DNA from: Actinomadura rudentiformis
Lineage (GTDB): Bacteria > Actinomycetota > Actinomycetes > Streptosporangiales > Streptosporangiaceae
Reading direction: 5' to 3'
Assembly: GCF_008923185.1 (NCBI RefSeq)
Contig: NZ_WBMT01000031.1
Span: 62,001 to 126,000, forward strand
DNA: 64,000 nucleotides
Shown: positions 24,231 to 32,553 of the stretch, piece by piece
Layout: every line of letters starts with the position of its first letter
How positions within the stretch are numbered: position 1 is the first letter of the stretch
The notes under the pieces: generated by a model
Told to the model about the DNA's origin: nothing
The model's database searches: none
What the model saw: the letters and a program-made list of their open reading frames with translations, nothing else
Translations under genes and position numbers: made by a program

Positions 24231-26843
24231 GTGAGCAACCCCCACCCGAGCCACAAGGCGGTCCCCTTCGCCCGTGAGCTGGCCGATCACGGCGACCGTG
24301 CCGCGGTCATCACCACCGGCGGCGCACTGTCCTACCGCGAGCTCGCCGCCCGGGTGGCCGAGACCGTCCAGCGCCTGGGATCGGAACGGCGCCTGGTCCT
24401 GCTGGCCGGCGCCAACACCGTCGACGCCCTCGTCATCTACTTGGCGGCGCTGGCGGGCGGACATCCCCTGCTGCTGGTTCCCCACGACCGTCCCGAATCA
24501 ACGCGGTCGCTGATCGACATCTACGACCCGGACATCGTGGCGTCCCCCGATGGCGCCCTCGACGAGCGCCGCCAGGTTTCCGCGCACACACTGCATCCAG
24601 ACCTCGCGCTGCTGCTGAGCACCTCCGGATCCACCGGCTCGCCGAAACTCGTCCGCCTGTCACACGAGAACCTGCAGGCGAACGCGGTCGCCATCGCCGG
24701 CTACCTGGGCATCCACGACGGTGACCGTGCCGCCACGACGCTGCCCATGTCCTACTGCTACGGCCTGTCGGTCATCAACAGCCATCTTCTGCGCGGCGCC
24801 GGGTTGATCCTCACCGAACTGTCGGTGACCGATACCGGCCTCTGGGAGCTGTTCCACAAGGCGCGGGGCACGACCTTCGCGGGCGTCCCGTACACCTTCG
24901 ACCTGCTTGACCGGGCCGGTTTCGCCGACATGCACCTTCCCCACCTGCGGTACGTCACCCAGGCGGGCGGCAGGCTGCCCGCCGACCGCGTGACCCGCTA
25001 CGCCGCACTGGGCCGCCGGCGCGGGTGGGACCTGATCGTCATGTACGGCCAGACCGAGGCGACGGCCCGCATGGCCTACCTCCCGCCGGACCTCGCGGCC
25101 TCCCATCCCCACGCGGTGGGCATCCCCGTTCCCGGCGGTTCCTTCCGGCTCGAACCACTGCCGGACTGGCCGGGCCCCGATACCGGCGAACTGGTGTACT
25201 CCGGGCCGAACGTGATGCTCGGATACGCCGAGGGCCCCTCCTGCCTGGCTCTGGGCCGGACGGTGGGGGAGTTGCGCACCGGCGACGTCGCCCGGCTCAA
25301 CTCAGCGGGGCTGTACGAGGTCGTGGGGCGGCGCAACCGATTCGTGAAGGTCTACGGGTTGCGGATCGATCCCCAGCGCGTCGAAGCGGCACTCGCACGC
25401 CACGGCCTGACCTCCTGCTGCACCGGCGACGACGAGGGGCTGGTCGTGGCGGTGACAGGTGACGTGGACGCCCGGCACGCCCGGCGGCTGGCGGCGTCCG
25501 AATGCGGGCTGCCCGCCCGGGCGGTCGTTGTTCATGTCCTGGCCGAGCTGCCCAGGCTCGGCACGGGAAAGCCCGACTACGAGGCCGTTCGCCGGCTGGC
25601 CCGGCCCGAGCCGGTGTCGGTCACGGATCTGTGCCGCCTGTACGCCGAGATTCTGGACCGTTCCGACGTCACCGCCGACAGCAGCTTCGTCAGCCTGGGT
25701 GGCGACTCGCTGTCCTATGTGGAGATGTCACTGAGGCTGGAGGAGGCACTGGGCTTCCTGCCGGCCGACTGGCCCACCCGGCGCATCCGCGACCTGCGGC
25801 CGCCCTCCGGACGCCCGCGATGGCGGACCGTGGAGACGGGCATCATGCTGCGCGCGGCCGGCATCGTCCTCGTCGTCGGTTCGCACATCGGAATCTTCAC
25901 GATCCGAGGCGGCGCGCATCTGCTGCTGGCGGTGGCCGGCTACAACTTCGCGCGGTTCCATCTCACCTCGGCCGGCCGGCGCGAACGCCGCAGGCACGTG
26001 CTGGGCGCCCTCACCCGGATCGCCGTGCCGAGCGTCGCGTGGCTCGTGCTGATGGCGCCTCTCACCGCCGACTACCACCTGTCCGACGCCCTGCTCTTGG
26101 ACAGTGCGCTCGGGCGCAACAGCAACTACTGGTTCGTCGAGGTCATCGTCTACATCCTGCTCGCCATGATCGCCTGGCTGAGCGTGCCGGGGCTGGACCG
26201 GGCGGAGCGGCGCTTCTCCTTCGGCTTCGCTTTCGGCTTCCTGCTACTCGGACTGGTCGCCCGCTTCGACCTCCTCGGCTTCCGCAGCCTTCTGGACCTG
26301 CCATCCGCGATCGTCGCGTTCTGGATGTTCCCGCTCGGCTGGGCCGCGGCGAAGGCCCGCACCCGCTGGCAGCGGTTGCTGGTGACCGCGGCCGCCGTGA
26401 CCACGGTTCCTGGCTACTTCGGTTCCGGGGAGCTGGTCCGGGAGACCCTCATCATCAGCGGCCTGGCCCTGCTGATCTGGCTGCCCACGCTGCCGAGCCC
26501 GGGGCTCCTCAACCGCCTCATCGGTCCGGTGGCCGCCGGTTCCCTGTACATCTACCTGGTCCACTGGCAGGTCTATCCGCTGGTCGAGGGCCATTCCCAG
26601 CTTCTGGCCCTGCTCGCCTCGCTGGCCGTCGGAGTCGCGTACGCCGCCCTCGCCACGAAGATCATGCGGCGTTGCCAGACCGTACTGCGGACGACGCCGA
26701 CGGCCAGGACGTGGGCTCCGCCTTGTCGGCCTTTCTCCTGGGCTGGGGCCATGGAGTGCAGCAGACTGAACCTGGCGACTGCGAGGAACCGGGACGGGCC
26801 GTACAGGCGGGAGAGGGATCATCGAGGACGATCGCGGCGTTGA
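24231..26843 (+). CDS. Adenylation domain-carrier domain-acyltransferase-3 fusion protein, probably iron-regulated
   Basis: 870 residues with three parts. Residues 1-450 form an acyl-adenylating domain (LLLSTSGSTGSPKLVRLSH, VMYGQTEATARM, GELRTGDVARLN, GRRNRFVKVYGLRIDP, catalytic Lys in LGTGKPDYEA). Residues 470-530 form a phosphopantetheine carrier (SFVSLGGDSLSYVEMSL, Ser as attachment site). From about 540 on lies an acyltransferase-3 membrane domain of about ten helices. The last 55 residues are Arg-rich, unlike the rest, so a late frameshift is possible. The order suggests that an acid is activated, loaded on the carrier and transferred at the membrane to a polysaccharide, lipid or siderophore, the logic of DltA-DltC-DltB in one chain. 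The substrate is unknown. GTG 24231 is the only start compatible with the promoter. Confidence 0.8.
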   Translation: MSNPHPSHKAVPFARELADHGDRAAVITTGGALSYRELAARVAETVQRLGSERRLVLLAGANTVDALVIYLAALAGGHPLLLVPHDRPESTRSLIDIYDPDIVASPDGALDERRQVSAHTLHPDLALLLSTSGSTGSPKLVRLSHENLQANAVAIAGYLGIHDGDRAATTLPMSYCYGLSVINSHLLRGAGLILTELSVTDTGLWELFHKARGTTFAGVPYTFDLLDRAGFADMHLPHLRYVTQAGGRLPADRVTRYAALGRRRGWDLIVMYGQTEATARMAYLPPDLAASHPHAVGIPVPGGSFRLEPLPDWPGPDTGELVYSGPNVMLGYAEGPSCLALGRTVGELRTGDVARLNSAGLYEVVGRRNRFVKVYGLRIDPQRVEAALARHGLTSCCTGDDEGLVVAVTGDVDARHARRLAASECGLPARAVVVHVLAELPRLGTGKPDYEAVRRLARPEPVSVTDLCRLYAEILDRSDVTADSSFVSLGGDSLSYVEMSLRLEEALGFLPADWPTRRIRDLRPPSGRPRWRTVETGIMLRAAGIVLVVGSHIGIFTIRGGAHLLLAVAGYNFARFHLTSAGRRERRRHVLGALTRIAVPSVAWLVLMAPLTADYHLSDALLLDSALGRNSNYWFVEVIVYILLAMIAWLSVPGLDRAERRFSFGFAFGFLLLGLVARFDLLGFRSLLDLPSAIVAFWMFPLGWAAAKARTRWQRLLVTAAAVTTVPGYFGSGELVRETLIISGLALLIWLPTLPSPGLLNRLIGPVAAGSLYIYLVHWQVYPLVEGHSQLLALLASLAVGVAYAALATKIMRRCQTVLRTTPTARTWAPPCRPFSWAGAMECSRLNLATARNRDGPYRRERDHRGRSRR

Positions 26844-26847
26844 GCTG

Positions 26848-28083
26848 ATGTTGACCGGGCTTCTGGAGGCCAGTCATCTGGCGTCGATCGAGCAGGTGCC
26901 CGGTCTGGTCACCCGGTACGCCCGGCAGGCGGGCTTGGACGAGGTGCTGATCTACCTGACCGACGTGCAGCAGACCGTGCTGCGGCTGCTGACCGGCCGC
27001 GGCGGGAGCGGCGGGGAGGGCGCCGACTCTGAGATCGCCGAGCTGAAGATCGACGCCACGCTGGCCGGACGCGCCTTCCAGGACGTGCGGATGCTGTCCA
27101 AGAACGATCCCGACGGGCGGGTGGAGTACTGGTGGGTGCCGTTGCTGGACGGCACCGAACGCCTGGGAGTGCTGCGCGTGCGCGCCATCGGGACCGGCGC
27201 TGAGGACGAGATCACCGGCCGCATGCGTCATCTGGCGTCGCTGGTGGCGTTGATCCTGGTCAGCTGCCGGCCTTACAGCGACTCCTACGCCCGGCTGGTA
27301 CGCACCCGGCCGATGAACGTGGCCGCCGAGACCCAGTGGAACCTGATGCCGCCGCTGACCTTCGCCAGCCCCAGTGTGGTGATCGGGGCGGCGCTGGAGC
27401 CGGCCTACGAGGTCGGCGGGGACGTGTTCGACTATGCCATCGCCGGTGACACCGTGCATCTAGCGATCTTCGACGCGATGGGCCACGACGTGGCCGCGGG
27501 GCTGGCGGGCAACCTGGCGATGTCGGCCTGCCGCAACCAGCGCCGCCAGGGCATGGGCCTGGCCGACAACAGCGAGGGCATCGAACGCCTCCTGCTGCGC
27601 GAGTTCGGGGAGGACACCCGGTTCGTCACCGCGGTCATGGCCGATCTGGACACCACCACCGGCCTGCTCACCTGGATCAACCGCGGGCACCATCCGCCGG
27701 TGGTCATCCGCGGCGGCCGCTGGAGCACCAAACTGCCCTGCCCGCCTGCCCACCCCATGGGCCTGGACCTTGGCCGGCCCGTCACCGTGTGCACCGAGCA
27801 ACTGGAGCCGGGCGACCGAGTGCTGCTGTACACCGACGGCATCACCGAGGCACGCAACCGCCAAGGCCAGGAGTTCGGCCTGCAACGCTTCATCGACTTC
27901 GTCATCCGCCACAATGCCGCCGGCCTCCCAGTGCCCGAAACCCTGCGCCGCCTGATCCGCGCCGTGCTGGCCTATCACGACGACAAACTCCAAGACGACG
28001 CCACCGTGCTGCTGGTCGAATGGCACGGTCCGGCTGCCGAGGGACTCGCGGACGACCCGGCCGCGTCTCGCATACCTGGCTGA
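26848..28083 (+). CDS. SpoIIE/RsbU-type PP2C serine phosphatase
   Basis: About 411 residues. The first 150 form a GAF-like sensory part with no membrane helix. The rest is a PPM phosphatase domain with metal-binding motifs GGDVFDY, FDAMGHDVAAG, TWINRGHHPP, LLYTDGITEARN and DDATVLLVEWH. These enzymes dephosphorylate anti-sigma-factor antagonists and thereby switch sigma factors. ATG 26848 has no ribosome site nearby. The same frame remains open upstream to 26770 with plausible sequence (IEDDRGVEL just before the ATG) but no ATG, GTG or TTG, so a rare start codon behind GGGAGAGGG may be used. It follows the fusion gene by four bases. Confidence 0.88.
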   Translation: MLTGLLEASHLASIEQVPGLVTRYARQAGLDEVLIYLTDVQQTVLRLLTGRGGSGGEGADSEIAELKIDATLAGRAFQDVRMLSKNDPDGRVEYWWVPLLDGTERLGVLRVRAIGTGAEDEITGRMRHLASLVALILVSCRPYSDSYARLVRTRPMNVAAETQWNLMPPLTFASPSVVIGAALEPAYEVGGDVFDYAIAGDTVHLAIFDAMGHDVAAGLAGNLAMSACRNQRRQGMGLADNSEGIERLLLREFGEDTRFVTAVMADLDTTTGLLTWINRGHHPPVVIRGGRWSTKLPCPPAHPMGLDLGRPVTVCTEQLEPGDRVLLYTDGITEARNRQGQEFGLQRFIDFVIRHNAAGLPVPETLRRLIRAVLAYHDDKLQDDATVLLVEWHGPAAEGLADDPAASRIPG

Positions 28084-28256
28084 CGATCACCAGCTCCGGT
28101 CGCCCCCAATGTGAATGAATGAACGTCCAGGTCAGTCCATAGATTGCTTCCGAGGGCGCTTGTCTCATTACCCTGTGGATAGGGACTTATAGTGTTCGGT
28201 TCGATACTCTACGTGAGATTCTCCTGGGGTCGGATCGACGAAAGAGGTCCTGGATC

Positions 28257-29429
28257 ATGCATGGGAATCTCCTTGGCGGCTCTCCAGAGGTCGCCGCTGC
28301 GGCGGGGCCGTGGCGGACGCCGGGGCCGACTGGTCTGGGCACGGCCGCGGCCGCGTTCCCCTCGCTGTTCGGCGCCTGCCGTACTGAGCGTGGCTGCCCG
28401 CCACTGGCGCTGGCTCCGCAGGTGGCGTACTCGGAGCGATCGTGGGGAGACGGCAGCGCGCCGCTCTTGTACTGCCCGCCGGTCGAACGCGTCGATGACC
28501 GGCTCGGCGCCGAGGTCGACGGGCGGTTGCTGACCTGGGCCGCCGAACGGGGCTTCCAGGAGCATGAGCTCGACGGGCTGAGCAAGGCCCAGTTCGGCCG
28601 CCTCGCCATGCTCACCCATCCCGACACCGATGATCCCGACGCCCTCCTCGTCGCCGCCCAGCTCAACGCGAGCTGGTGGGCCGCAGACGACTACTACGCC
28701 GACGACTCCGCACTCGGCGCCGTGCTGGCCCTGCTGCCCGAACGGCTCACCCTCGCGATGTCGGCGATGGACCCGCCGCCGCCCGCGGGCGAGTTCACGC
28801 CCCCGCTGCAGGACGCATTGCGCGACGATCTCGTGCTGCGTATGTTCGTCTCGGCCGTCGAGCACCTCGGCCGGCACGCCACGCCCGCCCAGGTCCAGCG
28901 GATCTGCTACTCGACGTTCGCCATGTTCGTGAGCTGGACGGCGTACGCGGCCTGGCGCGAACGCGATGAACACCCGGCCGCCTGGGAGTATCTGGCGGCC
29001 CGCCAGCACGACAGCTTCTACACCTCCATGACCCTGATCGACGTGGTCGGAGGGTACGAGCTGCCCGCGAACCTGTTCTACGACCCGAGGGTGCGGCACG
29101 CGGCGTTCCGGGCGGGCACCGCGTCCGTCATCGTCAACGACCTGCACTCGGTGGAGAAGGACGCCGCCGACGACAAACCGGTGTGCAATCTGGTGCTGCT
29201 GGTGGCGGCCGACCGGGGCTGCTCGCTCCCGGAGGCCGCCGAGATCGCCGTCGCGCTCCACAACGACCTCGTCCGCGGCTTCGAGCGCGACCACCAGGCA
29301 CTGGCCGCCGTCCCGTCCCCGCAACTCCAGTGGTTCCTGCGGGGACTGAGGGCCTGGATGGGCGGCGGCTTCGAATGGCACGCGACCAACGCCCGTTACG
29401 CCTCCGCCACCAGGAAGGACCCCTCATGA
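28257..29429 (+). CDS. 2-Methylisoborneol synthase (class I terpene synthase)
   Basis: 390 residues. A Pro/Ala/Gly-rich N-terminal extension of about 75 residues, usual in 2-methylisoborneol synthases, precedes an all-helical terpene cyclase fold. The Asp-rich metal motif is DDYYADD (residues 144-150). The second motif, VNDLHSVEKD, corresponds to the N-D-x-x-S-x-x-x-E triad with Asp in the last place. The enzyme cyclises 2-methyl-GPP to the earthy odorant 2-methylisoborneol. The gene for the methyltransferase that makes 2-methyl-GPP overlaps its stop by four bases, which makes the call firm. The 170 bases upstream hold a TATAGT-type -10 near 28190 but no clear -35. Confidence 0.88.
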   Translation: MHGNLLGGSPEVAAAAGPWRTPGPTGLGTAAAAFPSLFGACRTERGCPPLALAPQVAYSERSWGDGSAPLLYCPPVERVDDRLGAEVDGRLLTWAAERGFQEHELDGLSKAQFGRLAMLTHPDTDDPDALLVAAQLNASWWAADDYYADDSALGAVLALLPERLTLAMSAMDPPPPAGEFTPPLQDALRDDLVLRMFVSAVEHLGRHATPAQVQRICYSTFAMFVSWTAYAAWRERDEHPAAWEYLAARQHDSFYTSMTLIDVVGGYELPANLFYDPRVRHAAFRAGTASVIVNDLHSVEKDAADDKPVCNLVLLVAADRGCSLPEAAEIAVALHNDLVRGFERDHQALAAVPSPQLQWFLRGLRAWMGGGFEWHATNARYASATRKDPS

Positions 29430-30283
29430 CAGCCACCGCTCCCACCGAAAGCGTCCTGGCCAGCGCCTACCAGCGTTCGGTCGCCGACTACTGGAACGCC
29501 GAACGCGACCCGGTCAACCTCGAACTGGGCAAGGTCTCGGGCACCTACCATCACCACTACGGCATCGGCGAGCCCGACTGGTCGGTCCTGGAGGGCCCGG
29601 AGGAGACCCGCGCGGAGCGCCTCACCGCCGAATTGCACCGGCTGGAGACCGCACAGGCTGATCTCCTGCTTGAGCACCTGGGCCCGATTCCGGCCACGGG
29701 GCGTCTTCTGGACGCCGGGTCCGGGCGGGGCGGCACGAGTTTCATGGCCAACCTGCGATTCGGCTGCCAGGTGACGGGAGTGTCGATCTCCGAGGAGCAG
29801 GTCGCCTTCGCCAACGAGCAGGCCGGACGCCGGGCCGTCGCCGACAAGGTGACCTTCGAGTTCCGCAACATGCTCAACACCGGCTTCGCCACCGGCTCGT
29901 TCGACGGCATCTGGAACAACGAGTCCACGATGTACGTCAACCTCGACGAGTTGTTCGCCGAGCACAGCAGGCTCCTGAAGCCCGGTGGCCGCTACGTGTG
30001 CATCACCGGCTGCTACAACGACGTGTACGGGCTGCCGTCCAGATCGGTCAGCCAGATCAACACCCATTACATCTGCGACATCCATCCGCGCAGCGCCTAT
30101 TTCGCAGCGATGGCCGCCCACCAGCTCGTCCCGATCAACGTTATCGACCTGACCCAGGCCACGATCCCTTACTGGCGGCTGCGGGCGCGTTCCCATCTGG
30201 CGACCGGCATCGAGGAGGCGTTCCTCAACGCCTACACCGACGGAAGCTTCCACTACCTGCTGATCGCCGCCGACCGTATCTGA
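29426..30283 (+). CDS. Geranyl diphosphate 2-C-methyltransferase
   Basis: 285 residues with the SAM-binding motif LLDAGSGRGGTSFMANLRFG followed by VTGVSISEEQVAFA, the layout of GPP C-methyltransferases. Tyr/His-rich stretches (TYHHHYGIGEPDW; TMYVNLDELF) match the substrate pocket of that family. It methylates C2 of geranyl diphosphate to give the precursor of 2-methylisoborneol. AGGAAGGA lies in front of the ATG, which overlaps the synthase stop. After its stop, about 160 bases hold nothing I recognise, followed by an aldehyde dehydrogenase remnant on the other strand. Confidence 0.9.
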   Translation: MTATAPTESVLASAYQRSVADYWNAERDPVNLELGKVSGTYHHHYGIGEPDWSVLEGPEETRAERLTAELHRLETAQADLLLEHLGPIPATGRLLDAGSGRGGTSFMANLRFGCQVTGVSISEEQVAFANEQAGRRAVADKVTFEFRNMLNTGFATGSFDGIWNNESTMYVNLDELFAEHSRLLKPGGRYVCITGCYNDVYGLPSRSVSQINTHYICDIHPRSAYFAAMAAHQLVPINVIDLTQATIPYWRLRARSHLATGIEEAFLNAYTDGSFHYLLIAADRI

Positions 30284-30442
30284 CCACCACGACCGCGACG
30301 GTGGCCTCGCGCCAGACGCCGGCCCGGCCCTGACGACTCCCGCCGACGGCGACTTCGGCGTGCGGCGGGAGCCGGGCCGGCAGGTCTTCGACCTGGGCGA
30401 GCCGTACCGGGTCGTTCACCGGCCCGAACTCCGCCGAAGCGG

Positions 30443-30586
30443 CTACGGATGCCGGCACCCGGCCGTCTCGCGTTCATCAGCATCGCCGGGAACGATGACG
30501 GGGGAGTTACCGCCGAGTTCCAAGTGGAGACGTTCCGCGTCCGCGGCCGCCGCGGCCGCGATCTGCCGGCTCTCAGCTGCGGCGGA
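30443..30586 (-). pseudogene. Aldehyde dehydrogenase fragment (remnant)
   Basis: Directly behind the stop of the small membrane protein gene, in the same frame, the minus strand encodes about 47 residues before a TAG. They contain RLHLELGGNSPVIV followed by GDADERE, the conserved LELGG(K/N)SP-IV...DAD segment of aldehyde dehydrogenases, most like the benzaldehyde/vanillin dehydrogenase type. The rest of the enzyme is missing on both sides. It looks like a leftover of a deleted gene within the 303-base stretch 30284-30586, which otherwise shows nothing. Confidence 0.45.
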
Positions 30587-30952
30587 TCAGCTGGCGGCGA
30601 TGAGGGCGGCGGCGCCCAGTGACTCCACCCAGAAGTAGAACCAGCTCGGGTAGAAGCGTGCGGGCCGGTCCGCCATCCGTCCCACCAATCGCCCAAAGGC
30701 CATCCCGGCCAGGGCGATGCCGACCGCGACCACTGCTCCTGGCCGCAGCTCGGCGATGTCGGCTGCGGCGCAGGCCAGGAGGAGGGCGATCGCGACGCCG
30801 AACCCGCCGTATACGGCTCGCACCTCCGTCCGGGCCTCCGCGGAGGCGAGGGTGATCCCGAACGGTTTGATCAACGTGGCGGGGGCGATGAGCCCGAAGA
30901 TCCCCATGCCGAGGAAGAACATGGCCACCAGGCCGATTACTGCGGTGTTCAT
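30587..30952 (-). CDS. Small four-helix membrane protein (DUF4345-like)
   Basis: About 121 residues starting MNTAVIGLVAMFFLGMGIFG, with GGAGG eight bases upstream of the ATG at 30952. The longer frame would overlap the promoter of the divergent AraC gene. Four hydrophobic helices fill the protein; an EVRAVYGGFGVAIA motif in the second helix resembles the DUF4345 group of uncharacterised membrane proteins. It diverges from the AraC gene with only 48 bases between starts, so that regulator probably controls it. Confidence 0.7.
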   Translation of the reverse strand: MNTAVIGLVAMFFLGMGIFGLIAPATLIKPFGITLASAEARTEVRAVYGGFGVAIALLLACAAADIAELRPGAVVAVGIALAGMAFGRLVGRMADRPARFYPSWFYFWVESLGAAALIAAS

Positions 30953-31000
30953 GACGACGACCTCCGAACGATGTTTGGCATCGCTGGAGAGAATGGATCC

Positions 31001-31792
31001 ATGCACCGTCAGCCCGCTTTCAAGAACGTGCTCCCGGGGGAGAGGGGAGCCGTCTTGTGGCTGTGGCCTGGGCAGGCTCTCTACGCCGGACCCTCACTGG
31101 ATCTGGACATGCACGCCGGGTCGGTCGCCTGTCTCGCGGTGGGCGTCGACGCTCCGTTCAGCGTACGGGCGGAGGGGGGCCAGGCGATCGCCGCGCGCAC
31201 GGCCCTCGTGCCGCCGAGGTTGAGCCACCAGCTGGTCGCGGGCGGAGATCAGATGGTTTTCTGCTATCTCGATCCGGCCTCGCGACGCGCCCGCGCCTGC
31301 CACGCTGAAATGACCTCTGAAGGCGGCGGGTTCCTGCTCGGACATCGCGCTGAAGAGCGTCTGATCAGGCTTGGCGAGGCCATCGCCGAAAGCGGGGAGG
31401 AGTGGCTCCGGACGGCCGCCCCGGTGGCCGCGTCCGCCAGAGCCGACGAACGGATCCGGGCGGCGACACGGCGACTGCTGGACCAGCCCGAGTCCCTGAT
31501 CTCGGCCGACGAGATGGCTGCTGCGGCCGGACTGTCACGGTCGCGCTTTCTGCACCTCTTCAAGGCCCAGACCGGCACCAGTTTCCGCCGCTATCGGCTG
31601 TGGACGAGGATGCTTCGCGCGGCTTCGCTGCTGGACGCCGGGCACGATCTCACCACGATCGCGGCGGAGTCGGGATTCGCAACGCCGTCGCATCTGAGCA
31701 GTGCGTTCCACGGCATGTTCGGGCTGACGCCGTCCAGGCTGCTCTCCGCCGGGCTCACTATCCGGATCACTTCTTTCCAGGCCGATCAGTGA
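31001..31792 (+). CDS. AraC family transcriptional regulator
   Basis: About 263 residues. The N-terminal half is a cupin-like sensory domain with an LVPPRLSHQLVAGGDQMVF strand region. The C-terminal 100 residues contain two helix-turn-helix units (SADEMAAAAGLSRSRFLHLF; DLTTIAAESGFATPSHLSSA) and the AraC end motif FGLTPSRL. ATG 31001 has GGAGAG nine bases upstream; an earlier ATG at 30971 is open but lacks one. Its divergence from the small membrane protein suggests a local target. The effector is unknown. Confidence 0.88.
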   Translation: MHRQPAFKNVLPGERGAVLWLWPGQALYAGPSLDLDMHAGSVACLAVGVDAPFSVRAEGGQAIAARTALVPPRLSHQLVAGGDQMVFCYLDPASRRARACHAEMTSEGGGFLLGHRAEERLIRLGEAIAESGEEWLRTAAPVAASARADERIRAATRRLLDQPESLISADEMAAAAGLSRSRFLHLFKAQTGTSFRRYRLWTRMLRAASLLDAGHDLTTIAAESGFATPSHLSSAFHGMFGLTPSRLLSAGLTIRITSFQADQ

Positions 31793-31901
31793 GGTAGATC
31801 ACACCCCTGGGACGCCTGTTCGATGTCACGTTCCGGCCTCCTCGTTGCGTCTCGTTCCCGACGGCCCTTTCCCGGCCGTCGTGAGGCGCCGAGGAGGTGG
31901 C

Positions 31902-32525
31902 ATGAGCGCGATCACGGAGGGGAACGCGCCCGGACGGTTCGACCTGACGATGCTCCATGCGGTGTACGGGGCGTTTCGCCGTGACACGGCGCGCCTCGCG
32001 GCCGCGTCTGAGGCGGATCGTGCCGTCCTTGGTCCGCCGCGCGATCTTTGGGTTCTTTTCAGGTTCCACTGGCGCGCCCAGCTCGCTGCCGAACGGCGGG
32101 CGCTGTGGACGGTGATGCGCGGCCGTGCGGGCGGCACGGTGCTGGACGAGATGGACGAACGGGCCGTCCGGCTCATCCCGTTGCTCGACACGGTCGACGC
32201 GGCGCTGCAGCACGGAGACCGGACCGTGCTTACCGGCGGTGTGCCGATGCTCCGAGACGCGGTGCACACCTATCTCGACCATAAGGAAACCCACGTCCTG
32301 CCGCTGATCCACGAGACGCTCACGCCCTTCGAGTGGGCCACGTTCGACGTGGAGTTCCGCCGCGAGGTGGGCGTCAGGGGCTTCGGGGTCTTCCTGTCCT
32401 GGCTCCTGGACGGCGCCCCCGAGACCACGACCCGGGCTGTCATGCGCCTGATGCCGCCGCCGGTGCGGCTCCTCCACCGGACCGGGTGGCTGCCCCGGCA
32501 CGCGCACCGCGCGGCATCCCTCTGA
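31902..32525 (+). CDS. Hemerythrin-like domain protein
   Basis: 207 residues from ATG 31902 with an excellent GAGGAGG site. The helical bundle shows possible diiron ligands in order: His in LFRFHWRAQLAAE, Glu in LAAERRALW, and His/Glu in DHKETHVLPLIHE, spaced as in hemerythrin-like domains. Bacterial members bind or sense O2, NO or iron. It precedes a lone cytochrome b gene by only 28 bases and is probably cotranscribed with it, which would fit a role in respiratory or oxygen adaptation. No membrane segment is obvious; the C-terminus is Arg/His-rich. Confidence 0.7.
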   Translation: MSAITEGNAPGRFDLTMLHAVYGAFRRDTARLAAASEADRAVLGPPRDLWVLFRFHWRAQLAAERRALWTVMRGRAGGTVLDEMDERAVRLIPLLDTVDAALQHGDRTVLTGGVPMLRDAVHTYLDHKETHVLPLIHETLTPFEWATFDVEFRREVGVRGFGVFLSWLLDGAPETTTRAVMRLMPPPVRLLHRTGWLPRHAHRAASL

Positions 32526-32553
32526 TCTCGCACGCGACGAAAGGACTTTGAGA

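Noticed and set aside
30253..30442. Coding potential between the GPP methyltransferase and the aldehyde dehydrogenase relic
   Set aside because: Short frames on both strands, none with a ribosome site or a known motif.
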